Source: Hibiscus mutabilis (Eukaryota; Streptophyta; Magnoliopsida; Malvales; Malvaceae). Taken from it: 64,000 nt of DNA. Of the stretch, positions 13,569 through 25,153 are shown one piece after another. Location: assembly GCA_019671005.1 (NCBI GenBank), contig CM033752.1, positions 18,546,969 through 18,610,968 of the forward strand, read 5' to 3'. Position numbers and translations under genes: made by a program. The number at the start of each line of letters is the position of its first letter. Positions within the stretch are counted from its first letter, which is position 1. A model generated the notes under the pieces. That model was not told where the DNA came from. It did not search any database and saw only the letters and a list, made by a program, of their open reading frames with translations.

Positions 13569-13625
13569 TGGCTCAATGGTTAGCATCTAAGAGAGAAGGG
13601 AGGCGTAAGGTCGTGGGTTCAAACC
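13569..13625 (+). other. tRNA-like Pol III A-box/B-box pair inside LTR DNA
   Basis: TGGCTCAATGGTTAGC at 13569-13584 matches a tRNA A box. GGTTCAAACC at 13616-13625 matches a B box about 47 bases further, the spacing of a long-variable-arm tRNA or a SINE head. No full cloverleaf was found (the acceptor stem does not pair) and no poly-T terminator follows closely. It is therefore not a functional tRNA gene on this evidence; it may be a SINE scrap or an internal LTR motif. Confidence 0.5.
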
Positions 13626-13688
13626 ATACCAGCTCTATTTTCATTCTTATCTTTTTTTACCTAAATCATTAATTTATGGGTGTTACAG

Positions 13689-14031
13689 TATCGATAGGGC
13701 AAGGGGCGTACTGATACTACTGTTTAATTGTGAATTCTAATAGAAAAAATAGGTATCGGTATACCAAGGGGCGTTTTAGTACGAGTGTGGTTTCAGTACG
13801 CAAGTATGCGTACTAGTATAGGGTTTAGGTACGTGAAGAGGGCGTATCGATGTGGGGATGCAATCAAATCTTTCAAACCTAAAGCGGGTATCAATACTCG
13901 AGGAGGAGTATCGGTACCTAGAGGGGCATTTCGATACCCATGTAGGCGTATCGATACTCGCTCGACAATCTGCCCAAGAAATTAAACTTTAAGTTTGGGT
14001 TTATATAATTCGAGGTAAAGGGCTTGAGGGG
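13689..14031 (+). repeat. Gypsy-type LTR segment with GTATCGATAC words; last ~186 bp duplicated
   Basis: This piece lies between two LTR termini (…GTTACA ending 13688 and TGTAAC… starting 14032). It contains about ten GTATCGGTAC or GTATCGATAC variants. Bases 13846-14031 are repeated almost exactly at 17435-17621, on the far side of the broken solo LTR, after which the sequence continues to 18659. The open frame at 13785-13985 follows the repeated word and is not a gene. Confidence 0.6.
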
Positions 14032-17000
14032 TGTAACCCCCTTGACCCGGCCTAAATGCCCAACCGAACCAAGAAGGCTACATTAGGTTTGCCGTAGCAA
14101 ACCGAAGAGATACAACAAAACCCGGTCCATTTTTTTCATCTTATCTAAATGCCAATTATTAACCCTACATGTTCATGTAGACATCAGGTGCAACCCCCAA
14201 CTCAATCGGGCATCAATTTGACATCCAATCGATCACATTTGCAATTTAGGGACCAAATTGCAAATACAAAAAAATTCAGAATTAAAGCTCACTTTTAAGA
14301 AACCAACTTTTAATTAGTCAGGTTCCAAACTTTCATCTCAAATTTTGACTCAATCTGATCATACTATCACATACAATCGCATTGGCAAGATTTAGGGACT
14401 AAAATGCAAAGAAAGCAAAATTGCCAGCTGACATTAACAGAAATCGGCCTCGAGTATCGGTACTGGCGTTACTGTATCGATACGCATGAAAACGCACCAT
14501 ACCGATACACCACGGCCCGTACCGATACGTAATAACAAACTTTCCTAACTTTTGAATTTTCAAACATCCGTATCAGTACGCTTACGTGGATATCGGTACA
14601 CGGGTTGGGTTGAAAAAGTAAAATTCCAGAGGCTAGAACGTGTACTGATACTCTCTTACCCGTATTGGCACGCCAGGTTAAAATTGCCTAGGCATATCGG
14701 TACACACATACGCGTACCGATCCCCCATGCCGAATGATGTCTAGACGTACCGATACGGTCCCTAGCGTATCAGTACACCTGGACCTATAATGTCATATCT
14801 TGCTGGTTTTTCACCCCAGAAGCATTCCCAAACCATTCCTACATGCTTATAACACAACACCAACATGCCAAGCATATTACAAGCATTCAGGCTTCACAAG
14901 GTCAACATCGCAACATAGCTTCATGAGTCAAAAAATGATCTATAGGCATGCTCCCTATTATGCAACCAACCAACATATCAAAAGATAAACCAGCACCAAA
15001 ACCAAACGTTTAAGGCCATTTAAAACTTAAGAGCAACTAATGAAACATGCTCAAATAGGGAGTTCCACAAAACATTTCCCAAAACACAACAAGTACCCCC
15101 ATTGCCCTTATTCATTATAGTCTAGTCTCTAACATACTTTGGAAACAAGTCTTGCCAAGATCCCCTTGCTTCTTTCTACTTTCCGGGACTTTAATTCTTT
15201 GTATTGATGGAAAAAGAGAGCGTAAGCATACAAGGCTTAGTGAGGAATGCTCAAAACAAAACACCATCAATGCATTTAAAACCATTTACTTTACATCATC
15301 CTTTAAAACATCATGCCCTTTTAAAACATGCACTTTACATCATTAAAACCAGCATATTAAACAATATGCTACATGTATCATTAATCAACAGCAAGTCACA
15401 TTGCTAACCCTCTACTTAAGCCTTCCCATGCATTACTACCAAATGCAAAGCTCAAGGAGAAATATGTATAAATCACATTATGCAACATAAAACATTTCAA
15501 TGATACATTAACAATTATATTTGCTTACAAGTGATCATTAGACAAGTCCAATAACAAAAGAGTTCAGCGGATACACGGATCTACAAGTGTTAAACCAACA
15601 CTTCAAGCCATCTCAACCGGAATAGCGATACAATCACAATCGCGGTACATTAACAACTGGGTATACTTTCAACCCACGGGGACACCAACCCCTTTCATCG
15701 GTTAGATGCTTAACCCACTAAAGGGAGTTTTCGGTAGTATAACCCCTCAACCGTTAGGGTACTTGGATGGAGTATTCGGTACGCCGTATAAACCCCTCAA
15801 CATCCAAGGCGACTTATTTACAGTGCACTCAATCCTATGGCCGGCCAACTATATCCTATAACAATTTTAAAACCGTATCACTTGCCAATATAATTAACCA
15901 AATAACATTTACCTCACATTTTTAACAAGCATTAAACCATGCCATTTCCAAAGCAACAACCATGCTTTAAAACACAAGTATAAACCATATTTACAAGGAT
16001 CACTTACCATGTGCATCCTTTAGCAAAACATGCTTAAAAACAGTATATCGAATACTTTAAAACATGCATAAATAGTAGGTACATGAACATTAAACCAAGT
16101 GCATAAAATCATTCGCACAAGCACGACCGAGAGAGTAAAACCACTTTATACTTACTTTCGAGTCTAGGTAAGCATTTCAAGCTCTACCTTAACTCCAAAA
16201 ACTCTGTTCCCAAAACATCAAAATGCTTTAAACCACGTTTTCACTCACCGATACATGAAACCTCGATTCACCGACGCGAAATCAAGTATCCGAAGCCTCC
16301 AAAGGTTCTCCAATCACTTTCGAATCAACCTCCCCTATTTTTACCACAAAACAACAAATAATTAATGCATCATAATGCATTCTAAACACAGGGACCACAA
16401 TCCTTCTCGGATCACCACAAAACCTTCACAACTAACCCTCCACAACAACCGAAAACATAACCAAAACACTTCGATACACAACCCAGCCAACATCTATCAA
16501 TCCAACATCATTTTCAACATCAAAACATATCTAAAAATAGATCCAAAACAACCTACCCCCTCCAGCAACCTTACAACCACAGAAACACCACAAAACCTCA
16601 AAACTAACAACATAAACAAATAGAGATTCTTAAGTTTCAGGATTCCATTGATAAAAATCACTTATCAACATTATTATACAACCAAAATATAAATCAAAGC
16701 ATCCTTAATTAAATCAGATCCAATCCGTGAATTAACCCATTTTCCCCAAATACCTCAATTAAACATTAAAAAATCACCAAAATCAGATTAGAAACACAAA
16801 AACAAGGATCAAATGCTTGGGAATTTCAGTAAAGAACCATACAATAGAGGAGATCTCGGACCTTACCCCTATTGTGAAGTTTCTCCCTCAATTCATTTGT
16901 GAAAAGCTAAGAAAACACAAGATTATTGTAAGATTTTGTGTAAACAATCTTTATAAAACAATTTGAAACAATAAAATCAAGTTAGAAACCACCTCACCTT

Positions 17001-17434
17001 TGGAAATTTGATGAAAACCTGAGTGTTTGGCTGAGGAGAGAATGGAGAGAAAAAGTTGAGAGAAAATGACGTGATTTTTGTTTTGGAAAGTAATAACTAA
17101 CCTTTTAACAAAATTCTCTTTAATTACTAATTAAAACACATTTTAAAATAAGTCAAGTTAAGGGAGAAATCAGAAACCAATTGGTAAAATAGCTCCTTAA
17201 AGATTCTAAGTGTTTGACCCTTTTCATTTTAGTCACTAGGAAATCACAATTTTTAAAACTTTCATTTTGGTCACTAACCAAAATGTCCATCTTCCAAAAC
17301 TCATTTTACAAAATCGATATAACCATTATTAAATACATAATTAAAAACTATTTTAAAGCATTTTTTCATAATTTTTCCAACACCAAAAATATACGATCCC
17401 GAAACTGACTCGAATCTCTACTCCGGTCTCCCGA
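14032..17434 (-). mobile_element. Truncated solo LTR, same family as 3493-6985
   Basis: It starts TGTAACCCCCTTGACCCGGC, like the LTR at 3493. It stays alignable throughout: GTACCGATAC cluster at about 14450-14780, 'TCAACCGGAATAGCGATACA' near 15610, and matching leader. It stops at GGTCTCCCG near 17434, so the last ~45-50 bases including GCATTACA are missing. There is no 5-bp target duplication; instead ~186-bp copies of the flank abut both ends. No internal genes are present. The frames at 14552-15407 and 16375-16623 are chance frames shared with the sister LTR. Confidence 0.8.
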
Positions 17435-18659
17435 ATCGATGCAGGGCTGCAATCAAATCTTTCAAACCTAAAGTGGGTATTGATACTCGAGGAGGAGTAT
17501 CGGTACCTAGAGGGGCATTTTGATACCTATGTAGGTGTATCGATACTCGCTCGGCAATCTGCCCAAGGAATTAGACTTTGAGTTTGAGGGTTCTATAATT
17601 CGAGGTAAGGGGCCCGAGGGGTCTCCTAAGGTGTGAATGAAAATTAAAACTGAAAAACTGGTGTTTAAACCCTATAAGTGGAATAAATGGCTAATAACTT
17701 GGTAAATATTGAGTGAATTGCTTAAGGTAGTAACCCATAGGGATCCTTGGTTGATCAATTGATGTTGTGTTGTAACTAGTGTCCTTGCTGTGTGCGGATG
17801 GGATGCCTAGGTAGTTGAGTCAATCTTTGTGTGGTGGGATCCAGATACCTAGTAATATATGTTGCAACACCTTGAAGACTCCCGAATCGAGGATCTTGAT
17901 GCTATGTCGATGTGGGCCTCATTCGAAGATGCTTGGTGGAGATTCCAAGCATGGATGGAGGATCCCGATGCTGCATGGACGCGTGCCTCATCCCCAAGAG
18001 TGTAGGATCTCAATGCTATGTGGACGCGAGCCTCACTCAAAGTGTAAGATCCCGTTGCTGTGTGGACGTGGGTCTCACTTAATATTGTTGGTATTATTGT
18101 GATGCTGTGTGGGCTAATGATGTATATGTGTGTGTTGTGTGCGAGATCATACATCCATGTTGCTATGTGTTAGGCGGTTATAGTAGCACTATCGTTATCT
18201 TGCTATGATATCATTTCATGTTGCATTGTTTTATTTATGATTTGCATGAAGTATGGTTAAGCGATTGTGTATCCAATGAGCTTGGTTAGCTCAGCGTTCG
18301 GAATCGTTGTTTTCGTCCGCAGGTAAGTAGGTTGCTGTGTAGCTTGGAGGAGCACTATAAAGGCTGGGATTTCAACATCGGCTGTTGTTGTTGAGTACAA
18401 TTATTAGATGTAATGGGCTATGTATTTTGTAGGACCCTATGTATAATTGTAACTCTTATTTTATATTAAGTGTCTAAGTCGAATGTTTTTAATATTTGTA
18501 TTTTGGAGCTCCACTTATACTAATTTGAAATACTTTGGATTTCTATATATTTCTTAAATGAATTGACTTGTTATGATTTGGGCTTTGAAAATGAAAAATT
18601 TTATGGTAATGGTTTTGGGCTTGGGGCCCAAATGTGACATCTTGGTTGAGGGTGTTACA
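17435..18659 (+). repeat. Right part of a plus-sense gypsy LTR ending GGTGTTACA
   Basis: It begins with the second copy of the ~186-bp flank (17435-17621) and runs to a typical terminus GAGGGTGTTACA at 18659. Near 18285-18325 it has the leader GTTAGCTCAGCG followed by CGCAGGTAAG, seen in chromovirus LTRs. A tandem array sits at about 17888-18085. It is probably continuous with 13689-14031 and perhaps with 2340-3268. The overlapping frames at 17815-18154 are products of the tandem array. Confidence 0.55.
17888..18085. repeat. Degenerate ~43-bp tandem repeat, four units
   Basis: Units begin GAGGATCTTGATGCT (17888), GAGGATCCCGATGCT (~17959), TAGGATCTCAATGCT (~18003) and TAAGATCCCGTTGCT (~18045). 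Each contains GTGGACGYGNGCCTCA. The last three are spaced about 43 bases apart. Such subrepeats are common between promoter and leader in chromovirus LTRs. Confidence 0.7.
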
Positions 18660-21019
18660 AAAACCTATAGCTTCAACCCATTTATAAAATGGTCCCCAAA
18701 TCTTCTCGAACTGAGCTTCCAACATTTAAATTCTTTAAATTGAACCACCAGATTAAAAGATCCACCACCCGAATCTGAGACTCGATTTATCAACACGAAA
18801 ATTGAGTCGTTACACCTTATGTATCAAAGTATTTTCTATATTTTATTCCTTTTTGTGAAGTAAAACCGTAAAAGATAATAATAATAATCAAATTTATAAA
18901 AGAAAACCACTATATTTAAGATTAAGAATGGGCAATCACATTTGGCCGGTTGACAAAACTGATCATCGTTGTTTTCTCACATTCTCTTAGGTAATGAGTT
19001 CTAGATCTATTAGAAGCACGCATTCATTCCTTCTCCTACAGTCTCCCATTCCCTCTAGGTAGGATTAGGATTAAGATTTGTCAAAAAAAATGAGCAATCA
19101 ATCAAGTTGATTAAAACAATTTCAAGTTAATAAATATTATTTTATAACTTAAACTTTATTTGAACTTTTCCAATCGAATTATTAAATTCTAGTTATCAAA
19201 TTGTTCAAGTTTTTATTTAAATTTAATTGTACATTTATAATATTATAATACTAATTGATTTCAATTTAAGCGATTTTTTATAGCCATATATGTTATACGT
19301 ATATATTTGTTCATAAGTTTCGTATACGATATACATAATAGTGCTTATCAAGCAAGTCGATCGCAAGTTGTGTAGTACTCGACTCAACTAAAAATTATTC
19401 GACTTGTGCTTGACTTGAATCGATACTCAATAAACTAGATAAAATTTTACTCGACACATGATCGTTAAAAAAAGTGGTTGTTTGTTAAGTTCGCCAAATT
19501 TTTTTACCTTGTTTTTTAAATATATGTAAAATCTAGTAATATTATTAAAGCTTAATATAAACATAAATTAATAAAGAATGATCAAATAGCATGTGAAGCA
19601 ATTCCAAAGTCTAAAATATTTATCTTTATAATAAAAGAGTCCTATAATCTTATGGTAAGCAACTAAAATAATACTCCTACTTTGTCGATAAAGAGTTATA
19701 AATAATTATTTGAATTCTCGAGAAATGGAGAAAGTTTTTGGAAACTTTGAACCCAAAGATTCTATGTAATTTATTTAGTAAGTCATTAATTTTTTTTAAA
19801 ATTTTTAATTAACATTTAAATTTTCGGAACACAATGTTTTTAAGGTAGGTACCAACAATAAAAAAATTATAAAATAAATTAACAAGCTGCTCGCGAATTT
19901 ATCGAGTCGAGTTGAATCTAGCTTGACTCGTTAAGATCACAAGTTGAACTCAAGTCAACTCAATTTGAATCAAGTTTTGACCAGGTCTAGCTCGAGTTGC
20001 TTTCAAGGTGCTCAACTCAAATAATACCCCTAGATATACATGCAGAATTGAAGAATTCGACTTAAACATGAAAACGATTTACTAATTACTAAAACTTTCA
20101 AAATTGAGTTATTCAAAATTTAATTTTATAACTCAAACTTTTATGATTTTTTTCCGAATTAAGTCAAATTTACAAAATTACAATTCAAATAAAAAATCAA
20201 GTTTTTTTACATGAAATATCTGAGTCAAATTTTACTCAACCCTATTTAAGGCTAAAAAATCTTAAAACCTTAGAGCCAGCCAAAATGTGGTAACTACTTG
20301 TGAGAAAACACACATAGATGCCAGAATAGGTGAACGGTCGTTGATCGGAGTATATGAAAGAGATGTAGAACGGATTGGGTTATGATTTTAGAGAAACAAA
20401 GTATTAAGAGTATTTTATTGAAAATGAACTCAAACTTGTCTACCAAGCCCAAGTGTTACAAAATTTACAGCCCAATAGCTTAACAAATTCTCAACAAACT
20501 AACAAACAAAAGAATCCCAAAACACATTAACTAAACTAATTACATTTTTATTATACTCTAACACTACTAACATGGTCGTCTAATTGTGATTGGCAATAGC
20601 GGGTCCAAATATAATGTAGGGTAAACCCATGCCCAACCTGAACTGTTTGAAATTTACCTATTTGCATTTAATTTTTTTTAACTTTTATGAATTAGTCCTT
20701 AAATAAATTTGTGTAATATTAATAACTTGTGCCCATCCTGAATTTTTGATATTTTATGTGTACCCACCGTCAAATATATTTCTAGATTCGCCACTGAATA
20801 TAAATGATAAAAGGGTGTGGATGAGAAGCGAAAACAGTTTTCATCCCAGAATTCAAGCCAAGTTAATATAATTGCAAATCTTTTAGGTTGTCTATTGCCA
20901 TCATCTGCTAGTATTCGAACAGCCCATTTAAATTAAATGTGAATTACTAAAAAAAGGGGGAAACGAAAAACGCAGTTCACCATACAAGTACAAAGACAAG
21001 AATACAGTAAAACAGGCCA
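18660..21019. other. AT-rich intergenic DNA with small repeat relics
   Basis: No gene is seen. A possible LTR terminus (GAGTCGTTACA) ends near 18814. About 19340-20031 is rich in CTCGACTTG and GAGTTGACTC-like words and ends AATACCCCTA; on the minus strand this opens TAGGGGTATT, like many nonautonomous hAT-type elements, but its partner end was not found. About 20280-20575 resembles a copia LTR scrap. The only open frame near the left edge (18543-18725) spans an LTR border. Confidence 0.5.
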
Positions 21020-21196
21020 AGATTACATAACATATGCTATTGCGGTTATTGCGAGTATTATGGTCTAAATTTTCAAAGAGCATATAGCTATTGTAGACAT
21101 AATGGATGAGGGTATCGCGGTGTCGGACAGCCGAAGCCGCGATATAACGGCTGCTATTGCAATTACGGACCGCTATTTAAATCCCTAGATGTGACA
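21020..21196. repeat. Probable small nonautonomous DNA-element fragment (AGGGATTTAAATAGCGG type)
   Basis: The stretch repeats themes such as TGCTATTGCGG, TATCGCGG, CGATATAACGG and GGACCGCTATTTAAAT. On the minus strand it opens CTAGGGATTTAAATAGCGG. This looks like an interspersed miniature element, not coding DNA. The predicted last exon of the LRR gene runs into it and takes its stop codon there. No target duplication was identified, so the borders are approximate. Confidence 0.4.
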
Positions 21197-24045
21197 CTAC
21201 CTGTCTCACGGGGATATTCAAGGGATAAAGGTGAAAACTGTAGTGCAAGTATCTCCTCTCTGCTATATTTCAATCTTTGATCTAATATTAGAGAAGGAAA
21301 AAACAAGGGAAATTAGATTCTAAAAGTGAATCAATATTTGATGTTCAAAGGACAAAAATGTGAAAGTCTACTTACCAACAAAAAACTCAGGGATAGGCAA
21401 TTTTTCCTGCATTCTGTTCCGTTGAGAAATCTTCGAAAATTGTTGTGACGAGGATGGGCGATTGGAAATTGCTTGCTGCTCTGTTGAAAGGTTCTGAATA
21501 ACTTCGTGCCGTACCTCAACTTGAGGATGTTTCTTTAAGAATAGGGAGATATCCCCTTCAGTTAAAAGCCAACAACCCATCAGGTCCAGTAATCTCAGTG
21601 TTGCTGGTGGGCTAAATGCATCCAGGCCATTAGTTGTTAACACAGCATCACGGACCTGAAGAGTGGTCAACTTAGGGAGAGACGATAGGTGATGCAAAGT
21701 GGCGTCCGTAAGGGATGCACATCTGAGAGATAAATGGCTCAGTTCTTTGCAACTTGATAAAGGGTACAATTCTGGATCCCTAACTTGTGTATGCTCCAAG
21801 TTCAAGCTCTCCAAATAATTAAGATTTTGAAGCGCTGTTAGTGTGCTATCCATATGCGACTCCGTGCCTGGATGGAGAATAAAACCTGCAAATTGCAAAA
21901 GAAATGTTAAAAACTAAACGGTCACGCCAAGGGTTATTGAATTCAGTTGAAGTCCACAAATGAAGAACAAAAGCAACAGAAAACATATTCCAGAGTTGTG
22001 AAAAAATCAAGAGTACCACAATATTCATGATTAATCCAAATAAGTAACAACTTAAAGTGTGTGGTGAAGAAACCAAACCTTTAATGTTTGTGTTGCTTAG
22101 GTCAACAACCTTAAGTGAAGGCATCAAGCCAATATATGACAAGGCAACATCATCGATTGATGTGTGAGATAAAGATAAAATTTCAAGTTTGGGAACATGT
22201 CCAGCTAAAATCCCGATCCCGACAGAGCTGACCTTTGTTCTGCTTAGAATTAGATTTTTCAGATTGGCTCCAACACATACAATCGTTTCAACAGAATCAT
22301 CCCCCAAGGTGTTAGAGTTGAGATCCAATTGTTCTAGTATTTTCATATCAGCTAAAAAGCCAAACCGGTTAAGGGAGGATTTGGATACATCCAAATACGA
22401 TAAGGAACTTGTTTTTGTATATAGGAAGGCCTCAGCCTCATTCGTGAAAGTTGCTCCGGAAAAAACAAGCTTCAAGAAATGAGCTTCATCACCACCGCAT
22501 TCAAGGATAGAATCAATGGTACAATTACTCATGTTCAGACTTTCAAGAGATGACAGATTCAGAATGATCGTAACATTGGTCCAAGCAAGATTGAGGAAGC
22601 TCAGCTTGGGGAAGCTTTGAAGGACCAAAGCCCCTTTGTTAGATATTTTACTCCCCCATAGATCAAGGTATTGTAGCTTTGTCAATGCCTAAAACAAAAC
22701 AGCCACCACAAATCATTTTAAGCTGAATATTTTACCTGAAAATGAAAACTAACTAATAGATCTTAAAATCAATATTTCAAAATGGTACCGCCAAACTTAA
22801 CTAAAATAACAATCTATGGTCATTGAGAATTGAGATATAACTAAGGACGTCTGGTTCTTAAAATTCATTTTAACTGCAAGTAAACTCACTAACACAATAT
22901 AACAACTTAGACACCCATGTTCTCATCTAAATAAAGTACTTACAAAGAAAAAAGTTACCATAACAAAATTTGCAGTGTCCAGCAATACTCAAGAGGCATG
23001 GATCAACAGAAATTTCGGAAATAATTATGGATTATTTCATTCTTCAGTCAATGATAATATATACAGTAAATATAATGGAATACCTGGAGAGAATTCAATG
23101 CAGTATCTGTGACAGGCAAACCACCCAAGTCTAGTACAGACAAATTCTTAAGAGACGAGAGCAGTGCAACCCCATCCGCAGTAACAGCAGTCTCTGAAAT
23201 CCGTAACTTTTCCAAAGTTGAAATGGATATAATATGCCTAACGCCAGCATCACTAACCTTCATGCACCGCGAAAGATCCACCTCCTTCAGACTAGTCATC
23301 CCTAAAACCAAGAAAGAAAAAACACTACAAATTTATAAAAGTAATTCAGCATATCAACATACCAAAATTGAGCTTTGATATCCATTTCCTTTGGAATTAT
23401 TATTCTAAAATTGCCTAATTTTCATACAGAGAACTGAAAATAAACTTCCTTCTATTACATTTGAAAAAAAAAAATGAAAAACATACCAACTAAGGACCAA
23501 ATAGCGGAATTATTAATTCTATGACAATCAGCGAGATTAAGAGATCGTAGATAACGAAATGCTCCTAAATACGCCATCCATTCCGCATCAACAGGATTCT
23601 CTCCTCTAAGATCTACCTCCTCCGCAGTGTGTTTGAACACTCTGCATTATAAAATGAATAATCTACTTTAACAGGGACCAGATTGCAAACATTCAAAATG
23701 AAACAGAAAAGTTCAATAAAAACGTAAATTACAATTCGCAGTTTTTTGGCAGACGATTCAGATATAAGTTTTTCGAAAACGTAACAATTGAACAAATAGA
23801 AAACAAAATACAAATTATTTGCAAAATATATCAAAAATTTGAAGTGATACTAAACGAATGTTAACGTACTCGAGCAAGGAAGGGAAGAGGAGGCGGCGAC
23901 GGAGGAGGTTTCCAAGGAGAGCTTGAGAAAGGTGAGAAGGCAACCGCTCAAGTGTTCTTCTTTGTCTCCGCCATTTCTCCACGCTCTCTTTGCTTCGGCA
24001 AGCTGCTTCTATGCATCGCCGAATCAACTCGGTCTCTTTCTCCAT
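21163..24045 (-). CDS. Leucine-rich repeat protein, six exons, 595 aa
   Basis: Exons on the minus strand: 24045-23870, 23641-23487, 23301-23084, 22688-22079, 21885-21376 and 21281-21163. All introns are GT-AG and the sum is 1788 nt, exactly 596 codons with the stop. The start is the ATG opening MEKETELIRRC. Residues ~1-60 are a basic helical segment with 'LERLPSHLSQALLGNLL', loosely F-box or VHL-box-like. Residues ~65-540 are LRRs of the L-x-x-L-x-L type (LRSLNLADC, LRISETAVT, LSVLDLGG, LQYLDLWGS, LSFLNLAWTN, LKVVDLSNTNIKG). The tail has a Ser/Gln-rich linker and 'DQRLKYSREE' in exon 6. It resembles the plant LRR family recalled as Arabidopsis At4g23840, whose role is unknown to me. Substrate-adaptor function is only a guess. 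Stopping at the end of exon 5 would skip a GTAAGT donor and lose the conserved tail. Confidence 0.88.
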
Positions 24046-25153
24046 TTCGTTTTATTTTTATTTACTTCTTTTGTGTTCTCAATTGATTTTCGATCGATCT
24101 TGCTCTTCGCTTTTTCTCCCTTTGATATTTCAATCTTCGGATCTTCGAAAGTTGAATCTGATAAAAAGATAATTTTCAAAGTCAGAAACTATTTGTTATT
24201 TGCTTGCCCTTCACGAACAGAAATGTGGAAGAAAGTGGAATGTTTATTTATTATTTTTCTTTTTATTTTTAAGCACCCAATTATTAGTAAAATTATAATT
24301 GGTCACTTAATTATGAAAAGTTACATGTAGGTTACTCGATTAAAATTTTAATTACAATCGGATTACTCATTCGTTAAGTACAAATAAACTTCTAACAAAG
24401 TCTAGTATAAAGACGGTTTTAGTCTTCAAATTTTATATATACTACTAATTTAATCCTAATTTAAAATAATTTAATAAATTTCTTATTTGTTTAAAAAATA
24501 TTAATTTAGTCATTTTTCTTCTTCCAAATCTTTTGTTCTTCACCGTTCATCATCATTCCTGCTTGGATATCCTCGGCAACATGAGTTATACCAAACTTTA
24601 AGTTTTGAGTAATATGTATATTTTCTATTATTATTTTTATTTCTAGCTTTAAGTCTTGAGTAATATTTTTGTTATTATTTCATTCGAACCTAATAGTCCA
24701 TATGATAAAATATTAAATTTACTTATAAATAAATTAAAAAATAAGTATATAAATCTTAAAAATATATAATATATGTAAGACAATTATAACTATAAAAGTA
24801 AATTATATGTTATTTAGTTGTATGATAAATACTTTTTCAAATTATTTAAATGTACTATATTATTTTCTAAAGAGAATATCAAAACAAGGTAACAAAAGTT
24901 GTTGTTCTATTTTGACCACGTTAAACTTGGCCAAATATTAAAGGACGGTCCTTCTATTGTTAAGATAGATGTTGCTATATCCTTCAACATTGTTGAGGCA
25001 TAAAAACGTTGCTACAACCTTCAACGTTAGTCTTGTTTGATGTACGTTACAAAGTGTACAATCTTAAAAATAACTAAAGAATTGTGAGGTTCATTGGCTC
25101 AAGAATGATGTCGATTTAAAGAAATTTTAATTTGTCAAATTCGTATTGTGTGC
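24046..25153. other. Upstream/intergenic region of the LRR gene
   Basis: A pyrimidine-rich stretch (plus strand) directly beyond the start codon is probably the 5' leader and proximal promoter. No confident TATA box could be fixed. About 24290-24420 resembles a common plant interspersed repeat (GGTCACTTAATTATG). The rest is AT-rich with no coding signal; the plus-strand frame at 23923-24330 is antisense to exon 1 and not a gene. Confidence 0.5.

Larger units (their letters stand above)
3269..13688. repeat. Possible ~4-kb gypsy-type LTR split by two solo LTRs
   Basis: A left terminus reading TGTAACCCCAT starts at 3269 after GTATT. A right terminus reading GGGTGTTACA ends at 13688 before GTATC. 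The termini are complementary and the flanking pentamers differ by one base, as expected of an old target duplication. Removing the two solo LTRs (3493-6985 and 7999-10920, each with one TSD copy) leaves about 4.0 kb. The host sequence would comprise 3269-3492, 6991-7998 and 10926-13688. These parts have no credible ORF and hold W-box, tandem and tRNA-like motifs listed separately. The pairing of the two ends is inference. Confidence 0.35.

Noticed and set aside
13561..13640. Functional tRNA gene
   Set aside because: A and B boxes fit, but acceptor and anticodon stems do not pair and no terminator follows.
11314..13688. Alternative LTR from a GTATC-TGAAAT site to 13688
   Set aside because: The pentamer matches but the terminus TGAAAT is not complementary to GTTACA; the 3269 start fits better.
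17815..18154. Cys-rich small proteins on both strands
   Set aside because: Both arise from the ~43-bp tandem repeat; spacing of Cys follows the repeat, not a fold.
22189..22482. Plus-strand frame opposite the LRR gene
   Set aside because: Antisense shadow of exon 4; LRR periodicity is on the minus strand.
23923..24330. 135-residue plus-strand frame over the LRR gene start
   Set aside because: Antisense to exon 1 and its leader; hydrophobic content comes from the pyrimidine-rich strand.
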